Assembly: GCF_000332295.1 (NCBI RefSeq) | Contig: NZ_KB235931.1 | Span: 310,001-374,000, forward strand | Reading direction: 5' to 3' | From: Fortiea contorta PCC 7126 | Lineage (GTDB): Bacteria > Cyanobacteriota > Cyanobacteriia > Cyanobacteriales > Nostocaceae | Length of the DNA: 64,000 nt | Part shown: in pieces, positions 8,115 through 17,571 of the stretch | Layout of the letters: the number at the start of each line of letters is the position of its first letter | Position numbering within the stretch: the first letter of the stretch is position 1 | Notes under the pieces: model-generated | Databases searched by the model: none | Seen by the model: the letters and a program-made list of their open reading frames with translations, nothing else | What the model was told of the DNA's origin: nothing | Translations under genes and position numbers: made by a program

Positions 8115-9707
8115 ATGCCATATACAATTCCTAACAACAGTTGCGTTGGATGTGACAATTGCCGTCCCCAATGTCCCACAGGTGCAATCAAAATAGAGAA
8201 CAATGAATACTGGATTGATCCTTGTCTTTGCAATAATTGCGAAGGCTATTATCCCGAACCGCAATGCGTCATCGCCTGTCCCACTCAGTCTCCCATACCT
8301 TGGCAAGCCAAAAAGGGGAGATGTAAAGTTGAGCCAAGAAATGCTACCAGCCCAGATTTATTTTCTAATGGAAAAAATCATCCATTTGCTTCAGCGATCG
8401 CTATTTGGGAAGCTTGTAATGTCCTCGCCCAGCGCACATCCTTAAACTGGGAAATCGATGATGGGGGCTATCTTTCCTATCGAAGACAAGTTAACCAAGG
8501 TAGAGGAGCGATCGCTTTCCACATCCAAGATCCTTTTCAAGTCAGCACGCGAACCACACAAATAGCAGCTATTGAAGCCTTAGATATTCGTTCCGCTTGC
8601 ATTCATCTTATTTTCGCCGCCCACGTCACAACTTTAGAACAATCTTGGGAGCAAGAATTTACCATCGACGAACGACAACTAGAGAAATATTTAGGATTAG
8701 AAAAACGCAAAGACCTCAGCAAAAATGCCAAGCTAGCTTTAATGAAAAATATTGTACAGCAAGCTTGCTCTCTCATAGTTTCTATTGACTGGCCACCACA
8801 AGGTAGAGTCAAAGGATTCTCAGTTCAAGGTAGTCGCTTGTGGCATTTACTCAACATTGAACACTACTTTCAAGAAGATGATTTAGGGTGTAAATATTTA
8901 GTCGGATTAACATTTAAAATCAAAGCGGGAGCATGGGCACAACATTTTCTCAACAAACAAGCATGTAAAGAACGCACCGCATTTTATCAATATGGTAGCC
9001 TCCCCAAAACCCTGTTAACCACAGTCATGAGCATTTGGCAGCAACACGAAGGAGCAGCTAGATTAATGTTATGGTTGTTGTTTAAAACCAAAATGGGCAA
9101 AGAACAACGCATCACCATTCCTACCTTGCTGCGCGTTGCTTATGGTGAAGAAAAAATGGCGATCGCCTCCACCCAAAGAGAAGAACGCAAACGCCTACTG
9201 CGGACATTTGAAAGCGATTTAGAAGTCCTCAACCATTACGGAATCAAACCTAAATTTGATCCCATTACCTACCCAATAGAAATTCAACCCCTCTGGGCAA
9301 AATTAATAGATATTCCCGAAGATCCAGAAGCAGCCTTAGAATTTTGGACAAACGACGGTGGCTGTGAAACCCGCCTCACAGACACAGGCCCCCGTGGTAA
9401 ATGGAATATGTTAATGAATGCAAGGATTCTATCCTTTGAATTACCCCCAGAATGGGATCAGCACAGTTGTGACTCAGAAAAAAAACAGCGCCGCACAGTT
9501 AACAAAACCAAGAGAATCACCAAAACCACAAGTGATTTATTGGGAGAACAGATTTTGCAAGCACGCAAAAACCTCAATCTTTCCCAGCGAGAATTAGCAA
9601 AGTTGACAGGTAAAAGCCAAAGCTGGATTCGGGACATCGAAAATGGTCGCTTGAAAGCGAAATTAGAAGACCAAGCCTTGTTAAGGAAAGTCTTGAATAT
9701 CGCTTAA
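8115..9707 (+). CDS. patB: PatB/CnfR-type ferredoxin-domain transcriptional regulator of nitrogen fixation
   Basis: I chose the ATG at 8115 (MPYTIPNNSCVGC, 530 residues) over the GTG at 8100, because family members begin this way. The N-terminus has ferredoxin-like Cys clusters: CVGCDNCRPQCPTGA, then CLCNNCEGYYPEPQCVIACP, probably holding oxygen-sensitive [4Fe-4S] centres. About 380 residues of family-specific sequence follow. The C-terminal 55 residues form a helix-turn-helix of Xre type (LSQRELAKLTGKSQSWIRDIENGR). In Anabaena PatB is needed for diazotrophic growth, and CnfR activates nif genes under low oxygen in Leptolyngbya. Its divergent placement to fdxB and coxBAC fits that role. I expect it to regulate those neighbours, but no site is demonstrated. 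Confidence 0.9.
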   Translation: MPYTIPNNSCVGCDNCRPQCPTGAIKIENNEYWIDPCLCNNCEGYYPEPQCVIACPTQSPIPWQAKKGRCKVEPRNATSPDLFSNGKNHPFASAIAIWEACNVLAQRTSLNWEIDDGGYLSYRRQVNQGRGAIAFHIQDPFQVSTRTTQIAAIEALDIRSACIHLIFAAHVTTLEQSWEQEFTIDERQLEKYLGLEKRKDLSKNAKLALMKNIVQQACSLIVSIDWPPQGRVKGFSVQGSRLWHLLNIEHYFQEDDLGCKYLVGLTFKIKAGAWAQHFLNKQACKERTAFYQYGSLPKTLLTTVMSIWQQHEGAARLMLWLLFKTKMGKEQRITIPTLLRVAYGEEKMAIASTQREERKRLLRTFESDLEVLNHYGIKPKFDPITYPIEIQPLWAKLIDIPEDPEAALEFWTNDGGCETRLTDTGPRGKWNMLMNARILSFELPPEWDQHSCDSEKKQRRTVNKTKRITKTTSDLLGEQILQARKNLNLSQRELAKLTGKSQSWIRDIENGRLKAKLEDQALLRKVLNIA

Positions 9708-9819
9708 TGCTGTCTGCGTCAAACCTAGAAACAGCAACAGAGTGTGAATCCATCGCTGCTTCTGACCAGCTATGTTTGTCACTCGGACTTTCAATCATCC
9801 CATGACGGTAAATCAGCAA

Positions 9820-10062
9820 CTAATCATCATCATCGTCATCATCGCGGCGGCGTGATCTTTTACCTCGGCGTTCCTCGTCGTCATCATCATCATCATCTGA
9901 GCCACGAGAGTATTCATAGCTGTCATAGCGATCGCTTTGCTCCGAGCGTTCATCATTGTCGCGATCGTCACGACGACCTCTTCTGTAATCGCGGTCTTGT
10001 TCCTCGCGTTCTTCTCGGCCACCACCAGGACGAAACCTATTGATGAAATCTTCAATACCCAT
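9820..10062 (-). CDS. small highly charged Arg/Asp-rich protein
   Basis: This 80-residue frame begins with a normal-looking amphipathic segment (MGIEDFINRFRPGGG). It then becomes almost wholly Arg, Asp, Glu and Ser/Tyr, with two runs of Asp (seven each), one of them at the very C-terminus. It is likely intrinsically disordered. Two other overlapping frames (a poly-His frame forward, a Met/Ala frame reverse) are by-products of the CAT/GAT repeats. I prefer this frame because its first 15 residues look like real protein. No ribosome-binding site stands out. Function unknown. It is convergent to patB, about 110 bp away. Confidence 0.5.
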   Translation of the reverse strand: MGIEDFINRFRPGGGREEREEQDRDYRRGRRDDRDNDERSEQSDRYDSYEYSRGSDDDDDDDEERRGKRSRRRDDDDDDD

Positions 10063-10307
10063 GACGTTCTAACCGTATTTACATGGAAGTTTTCATCACT
10101 TATGCTATCTATTGCTTGAATAACTGCTGTCTATCTTCAAGCTAGTATTGCCCTACTTCCAAAGATATGCTATTAGCAAACATCAATAGAATTAGCAACC
10201 GCCAAAAGAGGAATTAGTTAACAGTAAGTTCGCAAATTTATCGGCGATAGTCATACCTTTATCTGGCATAACAATAAGAAAAAACCCCTCTCACCATCTC
10301 AATCAAG

Positions 10308-10958
10308 TCAACGCCAACTAACTTCAACTTTTCTTTGTCCTACAACTGTTGGCGCATCAACCCGTAAATTTAACTGCTCACAACGCACAGTTAAAAACGC
10401 TTTACCTAAACCGATATCAGCAAAGGGACTTTCCGGGGGAACTTCCAAATGAGAACCAACCAAACTCAAACAAGATGCAAACTCTGTAGGAAACATCAAC
10501 AAATCAGCGCCCATTGTACTGAAAACAGATGCACCCAAACGCAATTTCCACGCCCAGCTTTGTTGACCATAACTAAGACTGCACAACAGCCGATTTTGCT
10601 GACGGACAGTAACATGCTTCCCATTTTCCCAAGCAAAATCAGCTAACTCTTTTGGTAGTCCCCAAATTTCCCTACCACCAGCCACAGAGTCAGGATTATC
10701 AACATAAATATGAGAAATCCAACCGCCAATTTTTCCTTGATAACTGACTACAGCCGGAGCAACAATTAACTCACTATATTCTAAGACTGAGCCTGATTGA
10801 TAATTAGATAAATATACACTAGCAAGAGTTTTGCCAGGCCATAGAGCAATAATGTTTAACTCTGCAGGTATCAAGTGACGAACTCGGTCAATATCGATCA
10901 AATGCAGAGTTTGAATAGCCAAGCCTATCAATGTCCAAGGTGTTTTTGGATACGGCAT
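10308..10958 (-). CDS. acetoacetate decarboxylase-like (ADC) family protein
   Basis: This 216-residue protein has the ADC-family core GGREIWGLPKELADF near residues 92-106, where the Lys of LPK would correspond to the Schiff-base lysine. Classical ADC has two adjacent lysines (PKK); here the second is Glu, so the pKa-tuning neighbour is missing and the reaction may differ. Other typical parts are ALWPGKTLASVYLSNY and the C-terminal RVDAPTVVGQRKVEV. It is cytoplasmic with no signal peptide. It may act on a small keto-acid or be a non-decarboxylating relative; the substrate is unknown. It is followed, after a gap, by the DUF3611 gene in the same orientation. Confidence 0.7.
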   Translation of the reverse strand: MPYPKTPWTLIGLAIQTLHLIDIDRVRHLIPAELNIIALWPGKTLASVYLSNYQSGSVLEYSELIVAPAVVSYQGKIGGWISHIYVDNPDSVAGGREIWGLPKELADFAWENGKHVTVRQQNRLLCSLSYGQQSWAWKLRLGASVFSTMGADLLMFPTEFASCLSLVGSHLEVPPESPFADIGLGKAFLTVRCEQLNLRVDAPTVVGQRKVEVSWR

Positions 10959-11048
10959 ATCAACAATACTTCCTCGAAACTAAAATTAAATTTTCACTAT
11001 CTCCACTAACTAAATAAATGTTACCGAATTAGTCAAGATTTCAATCAC

Positions 11049-11618
11049 TTACTGTTCTAACCACTCCAACAACCCCAGAGAAGTAACTCCACCAAAAAAG
11101 TGAGCACCAATCATATTAACGTTTGCGAGTATTACAACAATATCTAACGAACGAATGATGTTTTCCGGGTTGTAAACTGCTAATCCTTGGGGTTGGGCTA
11201 GAGATTTCGCCAGCACTACTGCAACTGTCATTTCAGAGCCAACAAAAGAAATTAATAACCCTATCAAACTAACTATTAATCCAATCTGTAAAACTCGAAT
11301 TACGTCCTCCTTCCTGGGATGGTTTTCTGGACTTGGTGCTTGCAAACGTCTAGCTAGAAGCCTGTAACGGAAAGCCCAATATACCCGGAAGCACAGCAAT
11401 AATATGGCAACAATAGCTAAAAATATGCCGAAACCAATGCCTGGATTATTCGTTTGAGCAGTAAGGTTACGGCTAAAGGACGCAAATAACAAAACGATGC
11501 CAGAAATACCACCTAGTAGTAACTGTACCCAAAAGCTTACCCGACTTGCTAGGCGAAAAATAGCCGCAAATTCTTGTTTGGTCGGTGGTTGTGAGAAAGA
11601 TTCTAATTTCTTCAACAT
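11049..11618 (-). CDS. DUF3611 family integral membrane protein
   Basis: This 189-residue protein has four hydrophobic helices (about residues 27-47, 60-82, 108-130 and 160-182). The N-terminus KKLESFSQPPTKQEFAAIFRLASRVSFWVQLLLG and the GAHFFGGVTSLGLLEWL end match the cyanobacterial/plastid DUF3611 group. To my knowledge this group includes the plant envelope protein TIC21/PIC1, for which protein import and iron transport roles have both been proposed. It would sit in the plasma or thylakoid membrane. Family assignment is good; function here is open. Confidence 0.75.
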   Translation of the reverse strand: MLKKLESFSQPPTKQEFAAIFRLASRVSFWVQLLLGGISGIVLLFASFSRNLTAQTNNPGIGFGIFLAIVAILLLCFRVYWAFRYRLLARRLQAPSPENHPRKEDVIRVLQIGLIVSLIGLLISFVGSEMTVAVVLAKSLAQPQGLAVYNPENIIRSLDIVVILANVNMIGAHFFGGVTSLGLLEWLEQ

Positions 11619-12212
11619 ATAGCAATCCGCATTGATTTCTGAAATTATTTACGTAGGTAGGGAACAGGAAAGAAAGGAAATAGAGGTGTACTGATTTTTT
11701 TCAAAAACCAACATACGAGTCCTATATACACACTCTTAGTTATTATTCATTGGTTTAGGGCTGGCGATCGCCCGTCATTTGGTAGAATTCGATGGCACTA
11801 TCGATGTAGAAAGCCAGGGAATAGGGTAAGGGGCAACATTTTTTAAGACTTTATCTGCATGAGTTGGCAGTGTGAAGAAAGATAAGTTATCAATTACGCA
11901 GCATTATGTGGCAATGATTAATTATTTTTTTCTTTTTGTAAATGATTAAAAATCATGAATAAGATAAAGTAAGTTCTTAGTGGAGTCGAGTTAATATCTG
12001 TAAAAGAAGAATTGCAGCAGTTTTTAAAACTAGACACAATTAAATTATTACAACAGTATTATCAATAATAAAGTCCCCCTTTTTAAGGAGAGCCACTGCG
12101 CCCTTGCGGTTAAAAAACTTGTTTTCAAGAGCGTTTCCGAAGGGTAGCACGTGGCGTGGATTTTGGGGGATCTAAAACTTTCCAGGCATTCTATACCCTG
12201 CAAGTGCTGATA
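11619..12212. other. gene-poor stretch with a pseudogene scrap
   Basis: Apart from the histidine-kinase remnant at 11752-11829, I see no ORF with support. The rest is AT-rich sequence, plus a GAGCGTTTCCGAAGGG-type dispersed motif near 12130. Confidence 0.6.
11752..11829 (+). pseudogene. remnant of a histidine-kinase ATPase domain (G2 box)
   Basis: The 25 codons read GLGLAIARHLVEF, then DGTIDVESQGIG, and a TAA. This is an excellent match to the end of HATPase_c domains (GLGLAIVRHLVELHGG...V.SEGxGxG). In-frame stops lie just upstream and no kinase gene is near, so this is a leftover of a deleted sensor kinase gene. Confidence 0.7.
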
Positions 12213-13118
12213 CTACTCAGTGGGATTAATTGCTAACTGCAACTCTTCAACTGTCTTAGCCACAACAATACTACGCAAAATTTCTTTCAACTGCTCTAAA
12301 TTAGAAATTGGGGTGATTTGGGGCATAAATTCTAAACCCTCACGGCCAAATTTCACTTCCAAACTCATTTCGATATTAGACAAAATATTTTCTCTCCGTC
12401 CCCGCGCTTCGCCCCGTGCTTCGCCCCGTGCTTCGCCCTCCGCTTCGCCCCGCACTTGTCCCTCGCGTAAAATTTCCTGATACCAAGGCGATTCACGTAA
12501 TACAGCCATATCCCACCTCATAATTTCTTGAACTAAAGCACTCTCTAGTACAAACGTAGCAAAAAAAGCTAAAACTGTTTCCAGTTGATTTAGTTGTTGA
12601 TCAGCACGCAATATTTGCAATGCTTCTCGGATTGTAGACTCACTCTCACCGCCTTTAAGAATAGGTACAAAGGGTAGTAACGAGGGTAAAGGTTGTTGAA
12701 ATGCAATGTTGACATCAACCTCCCAGAGATTAATTACGCGATAATCTTGTATTGCTCGCAATCCAGCAAGATTGGATGTAAAGCTTGTAGGTATTTCCGT
12801 ATCGCCCGTTGGAAGAATATTTATTAATACAGGGTATGTTGGTAATTGATATTTCTCTTCTGCTAATGCAGTATAGGCACGCATCCGTCGCGGCATTTTG
12901 GTTTGATAGCGCAGTTGTAATTCGTTAAGAACGAGAAATTTCCCGTATTCCTGGCTCTCGGCGCTGATTAAAACGTCACTTTCTCGGCTAATCCATTGAA
13001 ATTGAGAGTCGAGAATTTCACCTGCAATCACATCGGGTATCTGTGTTACCCATTTGACCCAGTTGTCGGGTGCAAGGCTAATTAACTTTTTGGTGCTGAT
13101 ATCTGCGGGTTTTGCCAT
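12213..13118 (-). CDS. Rpn/PD-(D/E)XK-type nuclease family protein (DUF4351-like C-terminus)
   Basis: This 301-residue protein is of the family abundant in filamentous cyanobacteria. It has an N-terminal PD-(D/E)XK-like region with VLNELQLRYQTKMPRRMRAYTALAEEKY, where Glu and Gln in NELQ fit the ExQ-type motif, and a C-terminal DUF4351-like helical region (EVKFGREGLEFMPQI...EQLKEILRSIVVAKTVEEL). Between them a low-complexity linker of four-residue units GEAR/GEAE is coded by a 12-bp repeat at about 12405-12460, probably length-variable. Members are linked to recombination and transposon-like spread. It starts close to the tkt terminator. Confidence 0.7.
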   Translation of the reverse strand: MAKPADISTKKLISLAPDNWVKWVTQIPDVIAGEILDSQFQWISRESDVLISAESQEYGKFLVLNELQLRYQTKMPRRMRAYTALAEEKYQLPTYPVLINILPTGDTEIPTSFTSNLAGLRAIQDYRVINLWEVDVNIAFQQPLPSLLPFVPILKGGESESTIREALQILRADQQLNQLETVLAFFATFVLESALVQEIMRWDMAVLRESPWYQEILREGQVRGEAEGEARGEARGEARGRRENILSNIEMSLEVKFGREGLEFMPQITPISNLEQLKEILRSIVVAKTVEELQLAINPTE

Positions 13119-13296
13119 CTGGGTATAAATGCATTCACAAAAAATCTGTAAAAAGCTTACAGCATAAATTATTGGTTATGGCGTTTCTCGTTTTATGATG
13201 GTACATTTCGTCGAGGTTAGGGGCTAGGAACTAGGGGCGCTTAGGCTAGCTAGGATGTACGTACCTCATGTAAATCTAAGTGAGTTGGACATAGCT

Positions 13297-13324
13297 AAAA
13301 AAGGGCGGGCTTTTCAGCCCACCC
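13297..13324 (-). terminator. Rho-independent terminator of tkt
   Basis: On the reverse strand GGGTGGGCT-GAAA-AGCCCGCCC is followed by six T, a strong hairpin with one internal mismatch and a U-tract. It lies about 30 bp after the tkt stop. Confidence 0.85.
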
Positions 13325-13355
13325 CAAAAAATATACAAGAGTATTCTGTTGCTAA

Positions 13356-15368
13356 TTAACCCAACAAAGCCTTAGCTTTAGCCAAAACATTATCAACACT
13401 AAAACCAAACTTTTCTAAACAAACACCACCAGGAGCGGAAGCACCAAAGCGATCAATACTCACAGTATCGCCTTCAGTACCCACATACTTGTGCCAGCCG
13501 AAGCTAGCAGCAGCTTCCACAGACAAGCGCTTGGTGACAGCTTTTGGTAGCACAGACTCTTTATAAGCTGCGTCTTGCGCTTCAAATAGATCCCATGCAG
13601 GTAAGGAAACAACACGAACTTTTTTACCTTCGGCTGTCAGTTTTTCCGCTGCGGTGACGCACAGGCTCAATTCTGAACCAGTACCAATCAGGATGATATC
13701 GGGTGTGCCTTCGCTATCCACCACAACATATCCGCCTTTGCTGACGCCTTCGATAGAAGTACCAGCCAAGTTGGGGACATTTTGACGGGTGAACGCCAAC
13801 AGAGAAGGAGCATTTTGCTTGGCTCTCTCAATTGCTACTTTGTAAGCGCCAGAAGTTTCTGTACCGTCAGCAGGGCGAAACACCGTCAGGTTAGGAATAG
13901 CGCGCAGAGAAGCCAGAGTTTCAATCGGTTGGTGGGTGGGGCCGTCTTCACCTTGGCCGATAGAATCGTGGGTCATCACCCAAATGGAACCAGCCAGAGA
14001 CAACGCAGATAAGCGGATAGCCGCCCGCATGTAATCTGTGAAGATTAAGAAGGTCGCACCGTAGGGAATTAATCCCGAACCGTGTAACGCCATACCATTG
14101 ACAATTGCACCCATACCATGCTCCCGTACACCATAGTGGATGTTGGGGTTTTGGTATTGTCCTTTTTGAAAGTCGCCTTTACCCTTAATTTCGGTGAGGT
14201 TGGAGTGAGTTAAGTCAGCCGAACCACCAATTAACTCTGGTAAAACTGCCGCTAGTTTATTGAGACAGGTTTCCGAGTGTTTACGGGTGGGTAATGCTTT
14301 GTCTTCAGGGGTGTAGGTGGGTAACACTTGATCCCAACCATCAGGTAGTTTACCGCTGATATAGCGTTCAAACTCAGCTGCTTCTTGGGGATACTTAGCT
14401 TTGTAATCAGCGTATGTTTTATTCCAGTCAGCCTCGTAGCCTGCACCACGTTCTACTGCTTTGCGGGTGTGATCAAGAACATCTTGAGGAATTACAAAAG
14501 GCTCGTGTTCCCACTTCAATTCTTTACGAGTTAAAGCAACTTCGTCTGTTCCCAAAGCAGCGCCGTGAATCCCAGCAGTGTTTTGCTTGTTGGGAGAACC
14601 GTAACCGATGGTGGTTGTCACCTTGATCATGGTCGGTTTATCGGTGACAGCTTTAGCTGCTTCAATAGCTTTGTGAATTGCTTCTAAATCGGTATTACCG
14701 TTTTCAACATGTAGAACGTGCCAACCGTAAGCTTCAAACCGTTTAGAAACATCTTCGGTGAATGCTACATCCGTAGAACCGTCAATGGAAATATGGTTGT
14801 CGTCGTACAGAGCGATCAGTTTGCCTAATCCCAAATGCCCCGCAAAAGAAGCAGCTTCTCCAGAAACACCTTCCATGTTGCAACCGTCACCTAAAATCAC
14901 ATAGGTGTAGTGGTCAACAATGGCGGCATCGGGTTTGTTATATTTAGCGGCTAGGTGGGCTTCTGCTATTGCCAAACCGACTCCATTAGCTATGCCTTGA
15001 CCCAGGGGCCCTGTGGTGACTTCCACACCTGCGGTGATGAAGTTTTCGGGGTGTCCGGGGGTTTTGGATTCCCACTGACGGAACTGCTTGATATCTTCTA
15101 TCGTGACGCTATCGTAGCCTGCCAAGTACAGCAGAGCGTACTGTAACATCGAGCCATGACCTGCGGACAAGACAAAGCGATCGCGGTTGAACCACTTAGG
15201 ATTCTTGGGATTAAACTTCATAAAGCGATCCCAAAGTACGAAAGCCATCGGAGCCGCGCCCATCGGCAGCCCTGGGTGTCCCGATTTTGCCTTTTCTACG
15301 GCATCGATAGCCAAGAAGCGGATCGAGTTAATACAAAGTTCTTCGAGGGATTGGGTTGCAACAGCCAT
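13356..15368 (-). CDS. tkt: transketolase
   Basis: This 670-residue protein is full length for the family. The N-terminal thiamine-diphosphate half contains [25 protein letters not shown], and [26 protein letters not shown] with the GDG...N metal/ThDP motif. The pyrimidine-binding half has [17 protein letters not shown] with the catalytic Glu, and the C-terminal domain has [14 protein letters not shown]. It transfers two-carbon units in the Calvin cycle and the oxidative pentose phosphate pathway in the cytoplasm. It is leftward, downstream of acpP and fabF, with its own upstream gap of 255 bp, and ends at a clear terminator. Confidence 0.97.
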   Translation of the reverse strand: MAVATQSLEELCINSIRFLAIDAVEKAKSGHPGLPMGAAPMAFVLWDRFMKFNPKNPKWFNRDRFVLSAGHGSMLQYALLYLAGYDSVTIEDIKQFRQWESKTPGHPENFITAGVEVTTGPLGQGIANGVGLAIAEAHLAAKYNKPDAAIVDHYTYVILGDGCNMEGVSGEAASFAGHLGLGKLIALYDDNHISIDGSTDVAFTEDVSKRFEAYGWHVLHVENGNTDLEAIHKAIEAAKAVTDKPTMIKVTTTIGYGSPNKQNTAGIHGAALGTDEVALTRKELKWEHEPFVIPQDVLDHTRKAVERGAGYEADWNKTYADYKAKYPQEAAEFERYISGKLPDGWDQVLPTYTPEDKALPTRKHSETCLNKLAAVLPELIGGSADLTHSNLTEIKGKGDFQKGQYQNPNIHYGVREHGMGAIVNGMALHGSGLIPYGATFLIFTDYMRAAIRLSALSLAGSIWVMTHDSIGQGEDGPTHQPIETLASLRAIPNLTVFRPADGTETSGAYKVAIERAKQNAPSLLAFTRQNVPNLAGTSIEGVSKGGYVVVDSEGTPDIILIGTGSELSLCVTAAEKLTAEGKKVRVVSLPAWDLFEAQDAAYKESVLPKAVTKRLSVEAAASFGWHKYVGTEGDTVSIDRFGASAPGGVCLEKFGFSVDNVLAKAKALLG

Positions 15369-15623
15369 AATCAGATTGTTCTTAACGACGGGTTAGCACT
15401 CTTTGAGCTTCTCTTGTGGCGGGGTGATTTAATTTTCCCCCCGCAGTATCCTCATCATCCCATTCCCGATTGTCGATGGACAAGCGGGATCTCCTGAGTT
15501 TCTAGTAATTAATCACGCTAATGATTTGGTCATGCTGAACCCGCGGTTGGGGTCAGAATGATCTCTATGATACTTTTTGTGCTCTTCTTTTCAGAGAGCC
15601 GACCACTAGTAAAATTTTGGATT

Positions 15624-16874
15624 TTAAGGATATTTCTTGAGGGCTAGGGTGACATTATGACCACCAAAGCCGAAAGAATTGGATAAGGCCACTTCTATTT
15701 TTTGATGGCGGCTGGAGTTGGGGACGTAATCTAAATCACATTCTGGGTCGGGATTTTCCAGATTGATTGTCGGGGGAATTTGATCATTAGCGATCGCTAA
15801 TGTTGTGGCTACGGCTTCAATGCCTCCAGAACCGCCCAACAAATGACCTGTCATCGATTTAGTTGAGCTAATTGCTACTTTATAAGCATGATCGCCCAGA
15901 GCTTTTTTCATCGCTGCGGTTTCTGTGGAATCATTAGCTGGGGTGCTGGTGCCGTGGGCGTTGATGTAGCTCACCTGTTCTGGAGAAAGTCCTCCATCTT
16001 TGAGAGCTAATTCTATGGCTCTGGCAGCGCCTAATCCGCCGGGGACGGGAGAAGTCATATGATAGGCATCACAGGTCATGCCATACCCGACTATTTCCGC
16101 ATAAATGCGAGCACCGCGACTCAGAGCGTGTTCCAGTTCTTCCAGAATTAAAATTCCTGCTCCTTCGCCCATAACAAAACCATCGCGATCGCGGTCGAAG
16201 GGACGACAAGCATGAGCCGGGTCATCGTTGCGAGTTGACAGCGCCCTAGCTGCGGCAAACCCAGCAAACCCCAGAGGAGTAATCGCCGCCTCACAACCTC
16301 CACAAATCATGGCTTGGGCGTATCCTCCTTGAATTTGGCGAAAAGCATCGCCGATGGCATTGGAACCGGCAGCACAAGCGGTGACTGAGCAAGAATTAGG
16401 CCCTTTTGCACCCGTGTGAATTGCCGTTAATCCTGCTGCCATATTGGCGATCATCATCGGAATCATAAATGGACTACAGCGGTCTGGGCCCCGATTTAAG
16501 TAGATAGTTTGTTGGTCTTCTAGAACCTTCAAACCGCCAATACCAGAACCGATGATGATTCCCACCTGTTCTGCATTCAATTCATTAATAACTAAACCCG
16601 CGTCCGCTATGGCCTGTTTTGCCGCCGCCACCCCAAACTGGGAAAAGCGATCCATGCGCTTGGCTTCTTTGCGTTCCAAGTAATCGTGTGGATCAAAGTT
16701 TTTCACCTCACCAGCAATGCGGCAATCATGGCGAGATGCATCAAAAGCGGTGATGTAATCTATGCCATTGCGTCCACTTAACAATCCTTCCCAATATTCA
16801 GCTGGTGTGTTGCCAATTGGTGTAATCGCGCCAACACCAGTTACTACAACGCGTCTACGTTTATAATCTGTCAT
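15624..16874 (-). CDS. fabF: 3-oxoacyl-[ACP] synthase II
   Basis: This 416-residue beta-ketoacyl-ACP synthase has the nucleophile Cys in SVTACAAGSNAIG, the two active-site His in NAHGTSTPANDSTE and SMTGHLLGGSGG, and Lys in SSTKSMTGH. It elongates acyl chains in fatty acid synthesis in the cytoplasm. It lies directly downstream of acpP in the same orientation, the classic acpP-fabF pairing, with a repeat-filled 206-bp gap between them. Confidence 0.97.
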   Translation of the reverse strand: MTDYKRRRVVVTGVGAITPIGNTPAEYWEGLLSGRNGIDYITAFDASRHDCRIAGEVKNFDPHDYLERKEAKRMDRFSQFGVAAAKQAIADAGLVINELNAEQVGIIIGSGIGGLKVLEDQQTIYLNRGPDRCSPFMIPMMIANMAAGLTAIHTGAKGPNSCSVTACAAGSNAIGDAFRQIQGGYAQAMICGGCEAAITPLGFAGFAAARALSTRNDDPAHACRPFDRDRDGFVMGEGAGILILEELEHALSRGARIYAEIVGYGMTCDAYHMTSPVPGGLGAARAIELALKDGGLSPEQVSYINAHGTSTPANDSTETAAMKKALGDHAYKVAISSTKSMTGHLLGGSGGIEAVATTLAIANDQIPPTINLENPDPECDLDYVPNSSRHQKIEVALSNSFGFGGHNVTLALKKYP

Positions 16875-16914
16875 GACTCAGTTAAAGGTGGCGAAAAAGC
16901 AGCATACAGAGGAT

Positions 16915-17070
16915 CTAGGGACTAAGGACTAGGGACTGGGGACTGGGGACTGAGGACTGGGTAAACTTTCAATTCCCAATGCCCAATGCCCAATACTTCG
17001 ACTTACTTCGACTTCGCTCAGTACAAGTCGCTCAGTAGAACTACCCCACCATGCCCCATGCCCAATCCCC
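16915..17070. repeat. intergenic repeat cluster between acpP and fabF
   Basis: This stretch has a heptamer-like GGGGACT/AGGACTA run (16915-16962), then CCCAATG repeats (about 16974-16996), then an ACTTCGACTTCGCTCAGTAC-type dispersed motif and more CCCAATG/CCCATG units. It lies in the presumed acpP-fabF transcript. Confidence 0.75.
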
Positions 17071-17080
17071 ATTAGCTTTT

Positions 17081-17332
17081 CTAAGCAGATGCAGCAACGT
17101 TATTGTTGATGTAATCGACTGCGTGTTGAACTGATAAAATTTGTTCGGCGGCTTCGTCAGGAATTTCAATATCAAATTCTTCTTCAAAAGCCATAACTAA
17201 TTCCACAATATCTAGGGAATCAGCGCCCAAATCCTCGATAAATGTGGATTGTGGTGTAATTTTCTCAGCTTCAATACCCAGTTGTTCGACAACAACTTTC
17301 TTTACCCGATCAAAAATGTCTTCTTGGCTCAT
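17081..17332 (-). CDS. acpP: acyl carrier protein
   Basis: This 83-residue acidic four-helix protein carries the 4'-phosphopantetheine attachment Ser in [19 protein letters not shown] (Ser of DSLD). The start [19 protein letters not shown] is typical. It carries acyl intermediates for fatty acid and lipid A synthesis in the cytoplasm. It is followed by fabF and divergent from the HdrB-like gene, with a 239-bp shared upstream region containing two HIP1 sites. Confidence 0.97.
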   Translation of the reverse strand: MSQEDIFDRVKKVVVEQLGIEAEKITPQSTFIEDLGADSLDIVELVMAFEEEFDIEIPDEAAEQILSVQHAVDYINNNVAASA

Positions 17333-17571
17333 AGATAAAAGTCCTTAACCGGTTGCTATAATCTGCTCTTTATGGGCAATTGTTGTTTTGAGCATATACA
17401 TCTTATCGGAAAGCGCGATCGCCCGTATACTGCTCTGGGATTTTCTTACAAAAACTCTGTTGTGGGCACTGAGCACCGGGCAATAGATCACAGATTGCCA
17501 AATAGCGATCGCTGCTAGGAATGATACAACAGTATTGATGAGGGCAACTGCCTTAACTTAAATCTACTCAT

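Noticed and set aside
9744-10043. Forward frame with poly-His stretches
   Set aside because: By-product of CAT repeats coding Asp on the other strand; the reverse frame has a more natural N-terminus.
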